From contig NZ_CAOJCN010000001.1 in NCBI RefSeq assembly GCF_948329515.1, forward strand, positions 554,776 to 618,775: a stretch of DNA of 64,000 nt, read 5' to 3'. The notes beneath the pieces were generated by a model. It did not search any database and was not told the DNA's origin. It worked only from the letters and a program-made list of their open reading frames with translations. Each line of letters starts with the position of its first letter. The first letter of the stretch is position 1. Shown one piece after another: positions 53,213 to 62,206 of the stretch. The stretch comes from Cohnella rhizoplanae. GTDB taxonomy: Bacteria; Bacillota; Bacilli; Paenibacillales; Paenibacillaceae. The position numbers were made by a program, and so were the translations under genes.

Positions 53213-53446
53213 ATGATCGCCGTAACGCGGCTTAACGGAACGCAATTTTATATTAACGCGCTGCTGATCGAATCGGTGGAGCAGACGCCGGATACGCTCG
53301 TCACGCTGACTACCGGCAAGAAATACATCGTCGTCGAAAATAGTTCGGATGTGATCCGCTCCATTCGCCATTACCTGCGAAGCATTGGCATCATGGCCGC
53401 GCTCACAAGTCCGTCCGATACGCAAACGGAGGGAGCTTCATCATGA
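53213..53446 (+). CDS. swrD: FlbD/SwrD family flagellar protein
   Basis: Small cytosolic protein (77 aa) of the FlbD family: MIAVTRLNGTQFYINALLIE, TLTTGKKYIVVENSSDVI. In B. subtilis SwrD (YlzI) raises flagellar torque and is needed for swarming. GGAGGG (53201-53206) lies 6 nt before the ATG but is inside a perfect hairpin, suggesting translational control. The stop overlaps the fliL start (ATGA). Confidence 0.93.
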   Translation: MIAVTRLNGTQFYINALLIESVEQTPDTLVTLTTGKKYIVVENSSDVIRSIRHYLRSIGIMAALTSPSDTQTEGASS

Positions 53447-53925
53447 AAAAAATGTTGCCTTGGCTTGTATCCCTGCTTCTGGCGATCACGCTCATCGTGA
53501 TTGCCGGGCTATATTCCTGGACCGCCTTCTTCGGCAAGAAAGACGCCGGCAACACGGAAGCGTCGGTACAGGACAGCGTGAAGCATATAGAGGCCGAAGC
53601 GCTCTCCGCGGAAGAACGGAGCAAGGTCACATCCGAGTTGAACGATATAAAAACGAATTTATCCGACACGAATTACATCGTGGTATTCGGATTCACCTTC
53701 CAGCTGGATAATGGCAAGGCCAAAGCAGAGTTCGACGAAGTGAAAGAGAGCCTCATCAAACCGATCATCAATCGCGCGCTCTGGAGCACGACGCCCGAAG
53801 AAATGCAAGGCACGAAAGGTAAAGACGAGCTTGTGTCCGAATTGCTCAACGAGATTAATCCCGTTCTGACTGAGGGTAGAGTGGTCAAAATCGGCATTAC
53901 GAACTTCTTGATGCAAGAATTGTGA
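53443..53925 (+). CDS. fliL: Flagellar basal body-associated protein FliL
   Basis: Membrane protein that rings the stator and supports torque (160 aa). One N-terminal membrane segment (about 5-27, WLVSLLLAITLIVIAGLYSW) and a stomatin-like extracytoplasmic domain (YIVVFGFTFQLDN, INPVLTEGRVVKIGITNFLMQEL). Its ATG overlaps the swrD stop. Confidence 0.94.
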   Translation: MKKMLPWLVSLLLAITLIVIAGLYSWTAFFGKKDAGNTEASVQDSVKHIEAEALSAEERSKVTSELNDIKTNLSDTNYIVVFGFTFQLDNGKAKAEFDEVKESLIKPIINRALWSTTPEEMQGTKGKDELVSELLNEINPVLTEGRVVKIGITNFLMQEL

Positions 53926-53960
53926 TTCGAGCCGAATTCAGCGGAAAGGGGTGAAATCAA

Positions 53961-54962
53961 TTGGTTGACGTTCTGTCGCAAAACGAGATCGACGCCTTGC
54001 TCGCCGCGCTGTCTTCCGGCGAGATGGACGCGGAGGAGCTTCGCAAGGAAGATACGCAGAAGAAAATCCGATCCTACGATTTTAAGCGGGCGACACGCTT
54101 CTCCAAGGACCACATCCGCAGCTTGACTAGAATCCACGAGAATTTCGCGCGGTTTTTAACGACTTATTTTTCGGCTCAGTTGCGAACGTTCGTTCAGATT
54201 AATGTCGTTCAGGTCGAGCAGCTGCCTTACGACGAATTCATCCGCTCCATTCCGAAGATGACGATTCTGAACATTTTCGAGGCCGAGCCGCTCGAGGGTC
54301 GCATGGTGCTTGAAGTGCATCCGAACGTCGCCTTCGCGATGCTCGACAGACTGCTGGGCGGCGCGGGATCGGCTCCTTCCAAAATAGGCAGCTTGACGGA
54401 GATCGAGAACATTATTATGGAGAGAATATTCAGCCGCGCGCTGGAGACGCTCCAGGAAGCCTGGAAGACCGTTATCGATATCGAGCCCCGGCTAGAAGCA
54501 TTGGAGACGAACCCGCAGTTCATGCAGATCGTATCGCCTAACGAGACGATCGCGCTGATCTCGCTAAGCACCAAGATCGGAGATACGACGGGCATGATTA
54601 ACCTCTGCATACCGCATGTGGTTATCGAGCCGATCATGTCCAAGCTGTCCGTACATCACTGGTTCGTGTCCCAAAAGAAGACGAGAGCTCCGGAAGAGGT
54701 CAAGCTCCTGGAGGAACGCGTGACGAAGGCCCAACTGCCGATCTCCGCGGTGCTGGGAACTTCGCGAATCTCGATTCACGAGTTCTTGAATCTCGGCGTC
54801 GGGGACGTGATTACGCTCGGCAAGAGCGTAGACAGCGGACTCGATATTCGGGTCGGAGACAAGCTGAAGTACATCGGCAGTCCGGGGACGGTCCGGGATA
54901 AGATCGCGGTCCAGATTCTGGAGGTTATCGACGAAGGGGTGGAAGAGGTTCATGACGAGTAA
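53961..54962 (+). CDS. fliM: Flagellar motor switch protein FliM
   Basis: Switch component (333 aa) that binds CheY-P and FliG. The N-terminal CheY-binding peptide is LSQNEIDALLAALSSGE, the middle CheC-like domain includes HENFARFLTTYFSAQLRT, and the C-terminal FliN-like domain ends VGDKLKYIGSPGTVRDKIAVQI. The TTG start has AAAGGGGTG upstream. It overlaps fliY by 11 bp. Confidence 0.97.
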   Translation: MVDVLSQNEIDALLAALSSGEMDAEELRKEDTQKKIRSYDFKRATRFSKDHIRSLTRIHENFARFLTTYFSAQLRTFVQINVVQVEQLPYDEFIRSIPKMTILNIFEAEPLEGRMVLEVHPNVAFAMLDRLLGGAGSAPSKIGSLTEIENIIMERIFSRALETLQEAWKTVIDIEPRLEALETNPQFMQIVSPNETIALISLSTKIGDTTGMINLCIPHVVIEPIMSKLSVHHWFVSQKKTRAPEEVKLLEERVTKAQLPISAVLGTSRISIHEFLNLGVGDVITLGKSVDSGLDIRVGDKLKYIGSPGTVRDKIAVQILEVIDEGVEEVHDE

Positions 54963-56259
54963 GGATTACTTATCCCAGGAGGAGATCGACGCCCTGCTGC
55001 GACAATCCGCCGGCGACCAGGACAGCGCGCCGGCGGCCAACGCGGAGATGCATATAGACGATTATCTCACGCCGCTGGAACAAGATGCCCTGGGAGAGAT
55101 CGGCAATATTACGTTCGGCAGCGCCGCGACCGCGTTGTCGACGCTATTGAGCAGGAAAGTTGATATCACGACGCCTAAAGTATCTATGATTTCCAGAGAT
55201 CGCTTCGTGAGCGAATTTCCAAGACCGCACGTCGCCGTTCACGTCGACTACGTAGACGGATTCGAGGGCATCAACTCGCTGGTCATCAAGACGCATGACG
55301 CGCAAGTCATCGCGGACCTGATGCTCGGCGGGGAAGGGGACGTACAGACTGAAGAGTTGAATGAGATCCATATCAGCGCCGTTCAGGAAGCGATGAATCA
55401 GATGATGGGTTCGTCGGCCACCTCGATGTCGACGATCTTCAACCGCTTCGTCAATATTTCGCCTCCCGCGGTCGACGTCATGGACATGCAGAAGAATACC
55501 GGCGTCGAGAAAATACCGCCGGACGCCGAATTCGTAAAAATCTCGTTCCGGTTAAAAATCGGGGATTTGATCGATTCGACCATCATGCAGTTATTGACGG
55601 TACCGTTCGCCAAAGAGTTAGTGCATTCTCTCATCGGCGGCATGGACGATACGCCGGCTCCTGCACCCCAGGCTCAGGCTGCGCCGCAGTCCAGCGCCCC
55701 GGCGCCCCAGGCGCCGCCATACGCGGCTCCGGCGCCGCAAGCGCCCGCCACGCCGCAGCCGCAAGCCCAGCCGGCTTACGACTATCCGCCGCCAGGCGCA
55801 TACCCGCCGCCGGGATATCCGCCGCAGCAGCCGATGTACGCGCAACCGCCATACGAGCAGCCTCAGTACGCGATGCCGCCGCAATATGCGATGCCGCCTC
55901 AGCAGCCGCAAACGCTTGGCGGGCCGGTCGGTCGCAACGTAAACGTACAGCCGGTTCAGTTCGCCGGATTCCCCGCCGGCGGCGGCGTGCACGCGGACGA
56001 AAGCAATCTGAATCTTTTGCTTGACATACCGCTGCGAGTCACAGTAGAGTTGGGCCGGACGCATAAACAAATTAAGGATATCCTGGAGCTGTCGCAGGGC
56101 TCGATTATCGAGCTGGACAAGCTCGCCGGCGAGCCGGTGGATATCCTGGTGAACAACAAACTCATCGCCAAGGGAGAGGTCGTCGTCATCGACGAAAACT
56201 TCGGCGTCCGGGTTACCGACATCGTCAGTCAGTGGGATCGCGTTCAAAAAATCCAATAA
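54952..56259 (+). CDS. fliY: Flagellar motor switch phosphatase FliY
   Basis: Firmicutes switch protein that combines a CheY-P phosphatase with a FliN domain (435 aa). The N-terminus LSQEEIDALLRQ resembles FliM; two CheC-type phosphatase segments follow (LGEIGNITFGSAATALSTLL, ISAVQEAMNQMMGSSATSMS). A linker of about 110 residues (roughly 230-340) is almost only Pro, Gln, Ala and Tyr. The C-terminal FliN domain (LNLLLDIPLRVTVELGRT) is complete. It overlaps fliM. Confidence 0.96.
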   Translation: MTSKDYLSQEEIDALLRQSAGDQDSAPAANAEMHIDDYLTPLEQDALGEIGNITFGSAATALSTLLSRKVDITTPKVSMISRDRFVSEFPRPHVAVHVDYVDGFEGINSLVIKTHDAQVIADLMLGGEGDVQTEELNEIHISAVQEAMNQMMGSSATSMSTIFNRFVNISPPAVDVMDMQKNTGVEKIPPDAEFVKISFRLKIGDLIDSTIMQLLTVPFAKELVHSLIGGMDDTPAPAPQAQAAPQSSAPAPQAPPYAAPAPQAPATPQPQAQPAYDYPPPGAYPPPGYPPQQPMYAQPPYEQPQYAMPPQYAMPPQQPQTLGGPVGRNVNVQPVQFAGFPAGGGVHADESNLNLLLDIPLRVTVELGRTHKQIKDILELSQGSIIELDKLAGEPVDILVNNKLIAKGEVVVIDENFGVRVTDIVSQWDRVQKIQ

Positions 56260-56283
56260 TCAGCACCCCGGGAGGAAATCGAA

Positions 56284-56646
56284 ATGGCAAATCGCATCTT
56301 GGTCGTAGACGACGCAGCATTCATGCGCATGATGATTCGAGACATCTTGACTAAAAACGGTTATGAGGTCGTAGGCGAGGCACAGGACGGCTCGCAAGCG
56401 ATCGAGAAATTCAAGGAGCTTTCCCCTGATCTGATCACGATGGACATCACGATGCCCGAGATGGACGGCATCGCCGCGCTGAAGGAAATCCGCAAGATGG
56501 ATTCGAACGCCAAGGTCATCATGTGCTCCGCCATGGGCCAGCAGGCGATGGTTATCGATGCCATTCAAGCCGGCGCCAAAGACTTCATCGTCAAGCCGTT
56601 CCAGGCAGACCGCGTCATCGAAGCCATCAAAAAAACGCTGGGTTGA
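56284..56646 (+). CDS. cheY: Chemotaxis response regulator CheY
   Basis: Single receiver domain (120 aa). The acidic pocket is VVDDAAF, the phosphoacceptor Asp lies in LITMDITMPEMDG (about residue 54), and the switch Thr/Ser position reads MCSAMGQQ; the conserved Lys is in DFIVKPF. Phosphorylated CheY binds FliM to set rotation direction. CGGGAGG precedes the ATG. Confidence 0.97.
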   Translation: MANRILVVDDAAFMRMMIRDILTKNGYEVVGEAQDGSQAIEKFKELSPDLITMDITMPEMDGIAALKEIRKMDSNAKVIMCSAMGQQAMVIDAIQAGAKDFIVKPFQADRVIEAIKKTLG

Positions 56647-56661
56647 TCGGCGACCGACAGC

Positions 56662-57162
56662 ATGACTTCATCTTGGGATATGTTGTGGGTGCTGCTCGTG
56701 CTCCTGCTGATGATCGGCGGCATCGTGATGCTGCTCCGATTCGTCGGCAGGCGGAACCGGGGGTGGTGGGTCAACCGCTCCCTTCGGTCGCTGGGCGGAC
56801 TTACGCTGGGCGCGAACAAGTCGATGCAGATCGTGGAGTGGAACAATCGCATCTACGTGCTCGGCGTCGGGGAAAACGTACAGCTGCTAGAGTCCATCAC
56901 CGATCCTGAAGTCGTAGCGGCGCTTATTGCCCAATATGATCATGTCGAAGCGTCTCGTCCCGCGGTGCCCCCTTGGCTCAAGCAGTGGCTGAACAGGGGG
57001 GGCGCTAATCCCGGGGGATCGGACGCGCCCAAGGGCGGAGCGGAACCGAACAGCTTTGAGCAAACGTTGGAAAAACGCCTGCGCGAGTTATCCGAGCGCA
57101 AGCAGCAGGTTGATCGGCTGCTCTCGGACGGCAAGCCAGCGGATCGGACGGAAGAACCATGA
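56662..57162 (+). CDS. fliO: Flagellar biosynthesis protein FliO (FliZ)
   Basis: Assembly factor for the FliP ring (166 aa). One N-terminal membrane segment (about 8-27, [20 protein letters not shown]) and a small cytosolic domain ([37 protein letters not shown]). Gene context between cheY and fliP is decisive. A charged tail rich in Glu/Arg/Lys follows. It overlaps fliP by 4 bp (ATGA). Confidence 0.92.
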   Translation: MTSSWDMLWVLLVLLLMIGGIVMLLRFVGRRNRGWWVNRSLRSLGGLTLGANKSMQIVEWNNRIYVLGVGENVQLLESITDPEVVAALIAQYDHVEASRPAVPPWLKQWLNRGGANPGGSDAPKGGAEPNSFEQTLEKRLRELSERKQQVDRLLSDGKPADRTEEP

Positions 57163-57905
57163 AACGCAAAACGATTTTTAGTTTTATGTTGACGGCCGGT
57201 CTGACGTTGGCGGTTTCGGCTACCGCTTATGCCGAGCCGATCATCGACATTTCGGTCGGAGACGGCAGTCAACCCGTAGGCGCTTCGTCCTTGTCGTTGC
57301 TGCTGATGCTGACTGTACTGAGCCTGGCTCCGTCTATCTTGGTACTGATGACCAGCTTCACCCGGATCGTGATCGTACTCGGGTTCGTGCGTACTTCGCT
57401 CGGCACGCAGACGACGCCGCCTAATCAGGTATTGATCGGTCTCGCGCTGTTTTTAACCTTTTTTATCATGGCTCCGACCATCTCCCAAGTGAACGAACAA
57501 GCGGTCCAGCCCTATCTCAAGGGCGAGATCACGCAGACGGTCGCTTTGGAGAAGGCATCGGTCCCGATGAAGGCTTTTATGTATAAGCAGACCCGGGAGA
57601 AGGATTTGCTGCTTTTCTTGAATTACACCAAGACGGAGAAGCCCGCATCCTATCAAGACATCCCGATTACGGTGCTTGTCCCGGCTTATGCGATCAGCGA
57701 GCTCAAGACCGCTTTCCAGATGGGTTTTATGATCTTTATTCCCTTTCTCGTGATCGATATGGTCGTATCCAGCACGTTAATGGCCATGGGGATGATGATG
57801 CTTCCTCCCGTCATGATCTCGCTGCCGTTCAAGATTTTATTGTTCGTGCTCGTAGACGGGTGGTATTTGATCGTCAAATCGCTCCTTTCGAGTTTCCAGA
57901 CTTGA
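57159..57905 (+). CDS. fliP: Flagellar export gate protein FliP
   Basis: Core subunit of the type III export gate (248 aa). It has a cleavable signal peptide (first ~25 residues, ending SATAYA), membrane helices, and the conserved [20 protein letters not shown] and [18 protein letters not shown]. The start overlaps fliO, so translation is coupled. Confidence 0.97.
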   Translation: MKRKTIFSFMLTAGLTLAVSATAYAEPIIDISVGDGSQPVGASSLSLLLMLTVLSLAPSILVLMTSFTRIVIVLGFVRTSLGTQTTPPNQVLIGLALFLTFFIMAPTISQVNEQAVQPYLKGEITQTVALEKASVPMKAFMYKQTREKDLLLFLNYTKTEKPASYQDIPITVLVPAYAISELKTAFQMGFMIFIPFLVIDMVVSSTLMAMGMMMLPPVMISLPFKILLFVLVDGWYLIVKSLLSSFQT

Positions 57906-57930
57906 TGGAGGCAAGAAGGGAAGATCGCAG

Positions 57931-58200
57931 TTGAGCGCTGAATTCGTAATCGGCCTGGCCGGCCAAGCGCTATTTACCGTACTTAAGGTAAGCGCGCCTA
58001 TGCTCGTTATCGGACTCGTGGTCGGTCTGCTCGTCAGTATCTTTCAGGCGACGACCCAGATTCAAGAGCAGACGCTAGCATTTATTCCGAAAATCGTGGC
58101 CGTATTTTTAGCGATACTTGTTTTCGGACCTTGGATATTGAATACGATGGTCGATTTTACGAGCCACCTGCTAGGCAATCTGGCCAGCTACATCGGATGA
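57931..58200 (+). CDS. fliQ: Flagellar export gate protein FliQ
   Basis: Small two-helix membrane protein (89 aa) that encircles the FliP/FliR core. It contains APMLVIGLVVGLLVSIFQAT and IQEQTLAFIPKIVAVFLA. The TTG start has GAAGGGAAG upstream; fliR begins 1 bp after its stop. Confidence 0.96.
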   Translation: MSAEFVIGLAGQALFTVLKVSAPMLVIGLVVGLLVSIFQATTQIQEQTLAFIPKIVAVFLAILVFGPWILNTMVDFTSHLLGNLASYIG

Positions 58201-58201
58201 C

Positions 58202-58990
58202 ATGACGACTGAAGCCATCATGCAGGTCGTGCCTGCCTTTATGCTTGTGTTGTGTCGGATTTCGGCATTTATTGTCGTAGCGCCCGTATTTTCATCGCGC
58301 AACATTCCCGGGCCCTTCAAAGCGGGCATGAGCGTGTTTATCGCATTGCTGGTTTTTTTGACGGTCGGCTTCGACCAGCCGGTACCGTCCGATGCGACCT
58401 ATATTTTCTCCGTCTTAAAGGAAATATTGGCGGGGCTTGTCATCGGCTATACGGCCTCTTTATTTTTCACTTTGATCCAAACAGCCGGCACGCTGATCGA
58501 TATTCAGATGGGATTGGGAATCGCCAATATTCTGGATCCTGTATCCGGCGTATCGGCGCCGCTCTTCGGCAATCTCAAGTACATGATGATGATCCTCGTG
58601 TTTTTGTCCATAAACGGCCATCATTATTTGTTAGGCGCCATTATGAACAGCTACAAATGGCTGCCGTTGAATAATACGTTTTTCCAAGGGATAAGCGAAG
58701 GCCGATTAACGGAATTTTTGGTTCGTACGTTCGCGGACACCTTTTTGCTCGCGCTTCAGATCTCAGCCCCGATTGTCGTCGCGATGTTTATCACCGACTT
58801 CGGTCTTGGACTGCTGGCGCGCACGGCTCCGCAATACAATGTCTTTGTTATCGGGATTCCGCTCAAGATTTTGATAGGCTTAACCCTATTAATTCTGTTA
58901 ATGCCGGGATTCACGACGTTGTTCCAGATCGTGTTCGATCGTATGTTCGATGCCTTGGAGAAGCTATTCGTCATCCTGAAGACGACTTAA
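58202..58990 (+). CDS. fliR: Flagellar export gate protein FliR
   Basis: Integral membrane gate subunit (262 aa) with about six membrane segments, including FMLVLCRISAFIVVAPVFSS, VSGVSAPLFGNLKYMMMIL and DFGLGLLARTAPQYNVFVIG. The last motif is highly conserved. The ATG lies 1 bp after fliQ. It forms the tip of the FliPQR helix. Confidence 0.97.
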   Translation: MTTEAIMQVVPAFMLVLCRISAFIVVAPVFSSRNIPGPFKAGMSVFIALLVFLTVGFDQPVPSDATYIFSVLKEILAGLVIGYTASLFFTLIQTAGTLIDIQMGLGIANILDPVSGVSAPLFGNLKYMMMILVFLSINGHHYLLGAIMNSYKWLPLNNTFFQGISEGRLTEFLVRTFADTFLLALQISAPIVVAMFITDFGLGLLARTAPQYNVFVIGIPLKILIGLTLLILLMPGFTTLFQIVFDRMFDALEKLFVILKTT

Positions 58991-59029
58991 ACGGGCAACT
59001 TGTATGTGGGCCGCGAAGGAGAGAACGCG

Positions 59030-60124
59030 TTGACCGCCAATCGTTTGCGGATGGATCTTCAGCTGTTTGCCGGCGAAAAAACGGAGAGAGGAACGCCCAA
59101 AAAGCGTTCGGACGCCCGCGAAAAAGGCCAGGTCGCCAAAAGTCCGGAAATCGCGAGCTCCTTCATATTGGTCGCGACGATCAGCATCATGATGGCGCTT
59201 GGCCCGTTTTTCCACGACAAGATATTTTCTTTGTTCGGGGACATCTTCCGAAGACAGCTGTCGATGGAAGTGACCGACGCCAACGTCATGGGACTGTTCA
59301 CCAGCTATACGCTCCAGCTGCTGTTAATTCTAGCTCCGATTCTGATTGTTACGATCCTGATCGCGCTTGCCGCGAACTACGTTCAGATCGGATGGTTGTT
59401 CACGGGGAAGACGTTGCAGCCTAAGTTCAGCAAGCTAAACCCGCTGACCGGCTTAAAAAACATTTTCGGACTCCGGTCCGTCATCGAATTTCTAAAAAGC
59501 TCTCTTAAGTTAATTACCGTCGGTTTGATCGTCTACTTGATCATATGGGGCGAGCGAGAAAAGATCATGTCGCTGGCGTACGTTCCGCTCGAGCAAACTC
59601 TTTCTTACGTGGCAGGACTCATGATTAAGTTGGGGCTGCTGGTCGGCGTCGCTTTGACGATCTTGGCATTCGGCGATTACTTCTATCAGAAATACGAATA
59701 CGAGAAAAGTTTGAAAATGAGCAAGCAGGACATTAAAGACGAGCATAAAAACTCGGAAGGCGACCCTTTCATAAAAAGCAAAATCAAAGAAAAGCAGCGC
59801 CGGATGGCTATGATGCGAATGATGCAGGAAGTGCCGAAGGCCGACGTCATCATCACGAACCCGACGCACTTCGCGGTCGCGCTGCAGTACGATGCCGCTC
59901 GAATGGATGCGCCGAGAGTCATCGCCAAAGGCCAGGATTATATGGCCCTCCGGATCAAGCAGATCGCCAAGGAAAACGGCGTTATGACCATGGAAAACAA
60001 GCCACTTGCACGCGCGCTTTTTCAGCGGGCAGAGATCGGGGAGACCGTTCCCGCGGATCTGTTCCAGGCGGTAGCGGAGGTGCTGGCTTACGTATATAGA
60101 CTCAAGGGACGCCGCAATGTTTAA
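59030..60124 (+). CDS. flhB: Flagellar export switch protein FlhB
   Basis: Export gate component that changes substrate from hook to filament after autocleavage. The 364-residue protein opens with MDLQLFAGEKTERGTPKKR, has four membrane segments, and the cytosolic domain contains the autocleavage motif NPTH in IITNPTHFAVAL. TTG 59030 is chosen: AAGGAGAG (59016-59023) is 6 nt upstream. A TTG at 59000 would add ten residues. The C-terminal domain is clearly related to YlqH encoded at 29521. Confidence 0.95.
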   Translation: MTANRLRMDLQLFAGEKTERGTPKKRSDAREKGQVAKSPEIASSFILVATISIMMALGPFFHDKIFSLFGDIFRRQLSMEVTDANVMGLFTSYTLQLLLILAPILIVTILIALAANYVQIGWLFTGKTLQPKFSKLNPLTGLKNIFGLRSVIEFLKSSLKLITVGLIVYLIIWGEREKIMSLAYVPLEQTLSYVAGLMIKLGLLVGVALTILAFGDYFYQKYEYEKSLKMSKQDIKDEHKNSEGDPFIKSKIKEKQRRMAMMRMMQEVPKADVIITNPTHFAVALQYDAARMDAPRVIAKGQDYMALRIKQIAKENGVMTMENKPLARALFQRAEIGETVPADLFQAVAEVLAYVYRLKGRRNV

Positions 60125-60172
60125 AGAGCGACAGTCATCGTGCGGGATATTAGAAACGGGGAGGGAAGACCT

Positions 60173-62206
60173 TTGAAGATTCGGGACATTAGCATTTTAG
60201 TCGGCATCATCGGCATCGTCCTGATGATGGTCGTCCCGATCCCGACGCATCTGCTCGACTTGCTGTTGATCGTTAATATTTCCGTCGCGCTCATGATCCT
60301 GCTCATCGCCATGAATACGACGGATGCCTTGCACTTCTCCATTTTCCCTACGCTGCTTCTCATTACGACATTGTTCAGGCTCGCGCTGAACGTGTCGACG
60401 ACGCGTCTGATTCTATCGGAGCACGACGCGGGCAAGGTCGTCGCTACGTTCGGCAGCTTCGTGGCGGGCGGCGAGCTCGCCATTGGTTTCATCGTCTTTT
60501 TAATTCTCGTCATCGTGCAATTCATCGTCATTACCAAAGGCTCGGAACGCGTGGCCGAGGTAGCGGCCCGCTTTACGCTCGACGCGATGCCCGGCAAGCA
60601 GATGAGCATCGACGCCGATCTGAACGCAGGATTGATCAACGAGACGCAAGCCAGAGAACGCCGCGAAAAGATCGAAAAGGAAGCGGACTTCTACGGCGCC
60701 ATGGACGGCGCCAGCAAATTCGTAAAGGGCGACGCGATCGCCAGTATCATCATCGTGACGATTAACCTGATCGGCGGATTCATTATCGGGATGGCCGTCC
60801 ATGGCATGGCGATCGGCGAAGCGCTCAGCACGTACTCGATCCTTAGCATCGGCGACGGTCTCGTCAGCCAGATCCCCGCTCTGCTCATCAGTACCGCGAC
60901 GGGTATCATCGTCACCCGCGCTGCATCCGAAGGCAACATGGCAGCGGATCTGACCAAGCAGTTGTTCAGGTATCCGAAGCTCCTGTACATCGTGGCGGGC
61001 ACGATCGTGCTGCTCGGTATCGCGACGCCGATCGGACCGATCGCGACCCTCCCGTACGCCCTTATCCTCGGGATCGCCGCTTATCGCATGCAATTAAATA
61101 ACGCGAAAAGGCAGCAAGCCGAAGACCAGCTCGTCGAGGAAAAGGAGATCGAGGAAGTGCGCAGTCCAGAGAGCGTCATCAGCCTGCTGCAGGTCGATCC
61201 GATCGAGTTCGAATTCGGTTACGGTCTGATCCCGCTAGCGGATACGTCGCAAGGAGGCGACCTGCTCGACCGGATCATCCTGATCCGCCGCCAGTGCGCG
61301 CTCGAGCTCGGACTGATCGTGCCGGTCATCCGGATCCGGGACAATATTCAGTTGAAGCCCAACGAATACGTGATCAAGATGAAAGGCAACACGGTGGCGC
61401 GCGGCGAGCTGCTGCTCCATCATTATCTGGCCATGAGCCCGGGATTCGAAGACGATTCGATCACCGGCATCGAGACCAAGGAGCCTGCGTTCGGCCTGCC
61501 CGCGTTGTGGATCGACGAAGCGACGAAGGAAAGGGCGGAGCTGTCAGGCTATACCGTGGTCGATCCGCCTTCGGTCGTCGCCACGCATCTCACCGAGGTT
61601 ATCAAGCGCTACGCGCATGAGCTGCTCGGCCGACAGGAGACCAAGTCTCTCGTCGATAGCGTGCGCGAGAGCTACGCGACGCTCGTGGACGAACTGGTGC
61701 CGAACATTCTGACGGTCGGCGACATTCAAAAGGTGCTCGCGAAGCTGCTAAAGGAAAAGATATCGATTCGCGACCTGGTCACGATCTTCGAGACGCTGGC
61801 GGATTACGGCAAGTACACGAAGGATCCGGACGTGCTGACCGAATACGTCCGGCAGGCGCTCTCAAGGCAGATCACGCAGCAGTATGCCAGTCCGAGCGAA
61901 CCTTTGCGCGTCATTACGGTCAGTCCGGGCGTGGAGAAGCGAATCGCGGAATCGGTTCAGCAGTCCGAGCAGGGCAGCTACCTGGCCATGGAACCCGCCT
62001 CTACCCAAGCCATTTACAACCGCTTGAGCGAACAAATCAACAAGACGCTGCAATCCGGCCAGCAGCCGATCATCCTGACGTCTCCGAACATCCGGATGTA
62101 TATGCGCCAGCTGATCGAACGCAGCCTGCAAGACATTCCCGTACTCTCGTACAGCGAGCTTGAGCCGAATATTGAAGTACAAAGCGTCGGGGTGGTGAAT
62201 GCATGA
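60173..62206 (+). CDS. flhA: Flagellar export gate protein FlhA
   Basis: Ring-forming export gate and ion channel subunit of 677 aa. Seven to eight membrane helices in the first ~320 residues enclose the conserved FRLALNVSTTRLILSEHDAG; the cytosolic domain has EEVRSPESVISLL and the docking region for chaperones. TTG 60173 has GGGGAGGG (60158-60165) 7 nt upstream and gives the B. subtilis length; the earlier frame opening at 60140 lacks a site. It overlaps flhF by 4 bp. Confidence 0.97.
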   Translation: MKIRDISILVGIIGIVLMMVVPIPTHLLDLLLIVNISVALMILLIAMNTTDALHFSIFPTLLLITTLFRLALNVSTTRLILSEHDAGKVVATFGSFVAGGELAIGFIVFLILVIVQFIVITKGSERVAEVAARFTLDAMPGKQMSIDADLNAGLINETQARERREKIEKEADFYGAMDGASKFVKGDAIASIIIVTINLIGGFIIGMAVHGMAIGEALSTYSILSIGDGLVSQIPALLISTATGIIVTRAASEGNMAADLTKQLFRYPKLLYIVAGTIVLLGIATPIGPIATLPYALILGIAAYRMQLNNAKRQQAEDQLVEEKEIEEVRSPESVISLLQVDPIEFEFGYGLIPLADTSQGGDLLDRIILIRRQCALELGLIVPVIRIRDNIQLKPNEYVIKMKGNTVARGELLLHHYLAMSPGFEDDSITGIETKEPAFGLPALWIDEATKERAELSGYTVVDPPSVVATHLTEVIKRYAHELLGRQETKSLVDSVRESYATLVDELVPNILTVGDIQKVLAKLLKEKISIRDLVTIFETLADYGKYTKDPDVLTEYVRQALSRQITQQYASPSEPLRVITVSPGVEKRIAESVQQSEQGSYLAMEPASTQAIYNRLSEQINKTLQSGQQPIILTSPNIRMYMRQLIERSLQDIPVLSYSELEPNIEVQSVGVVNA

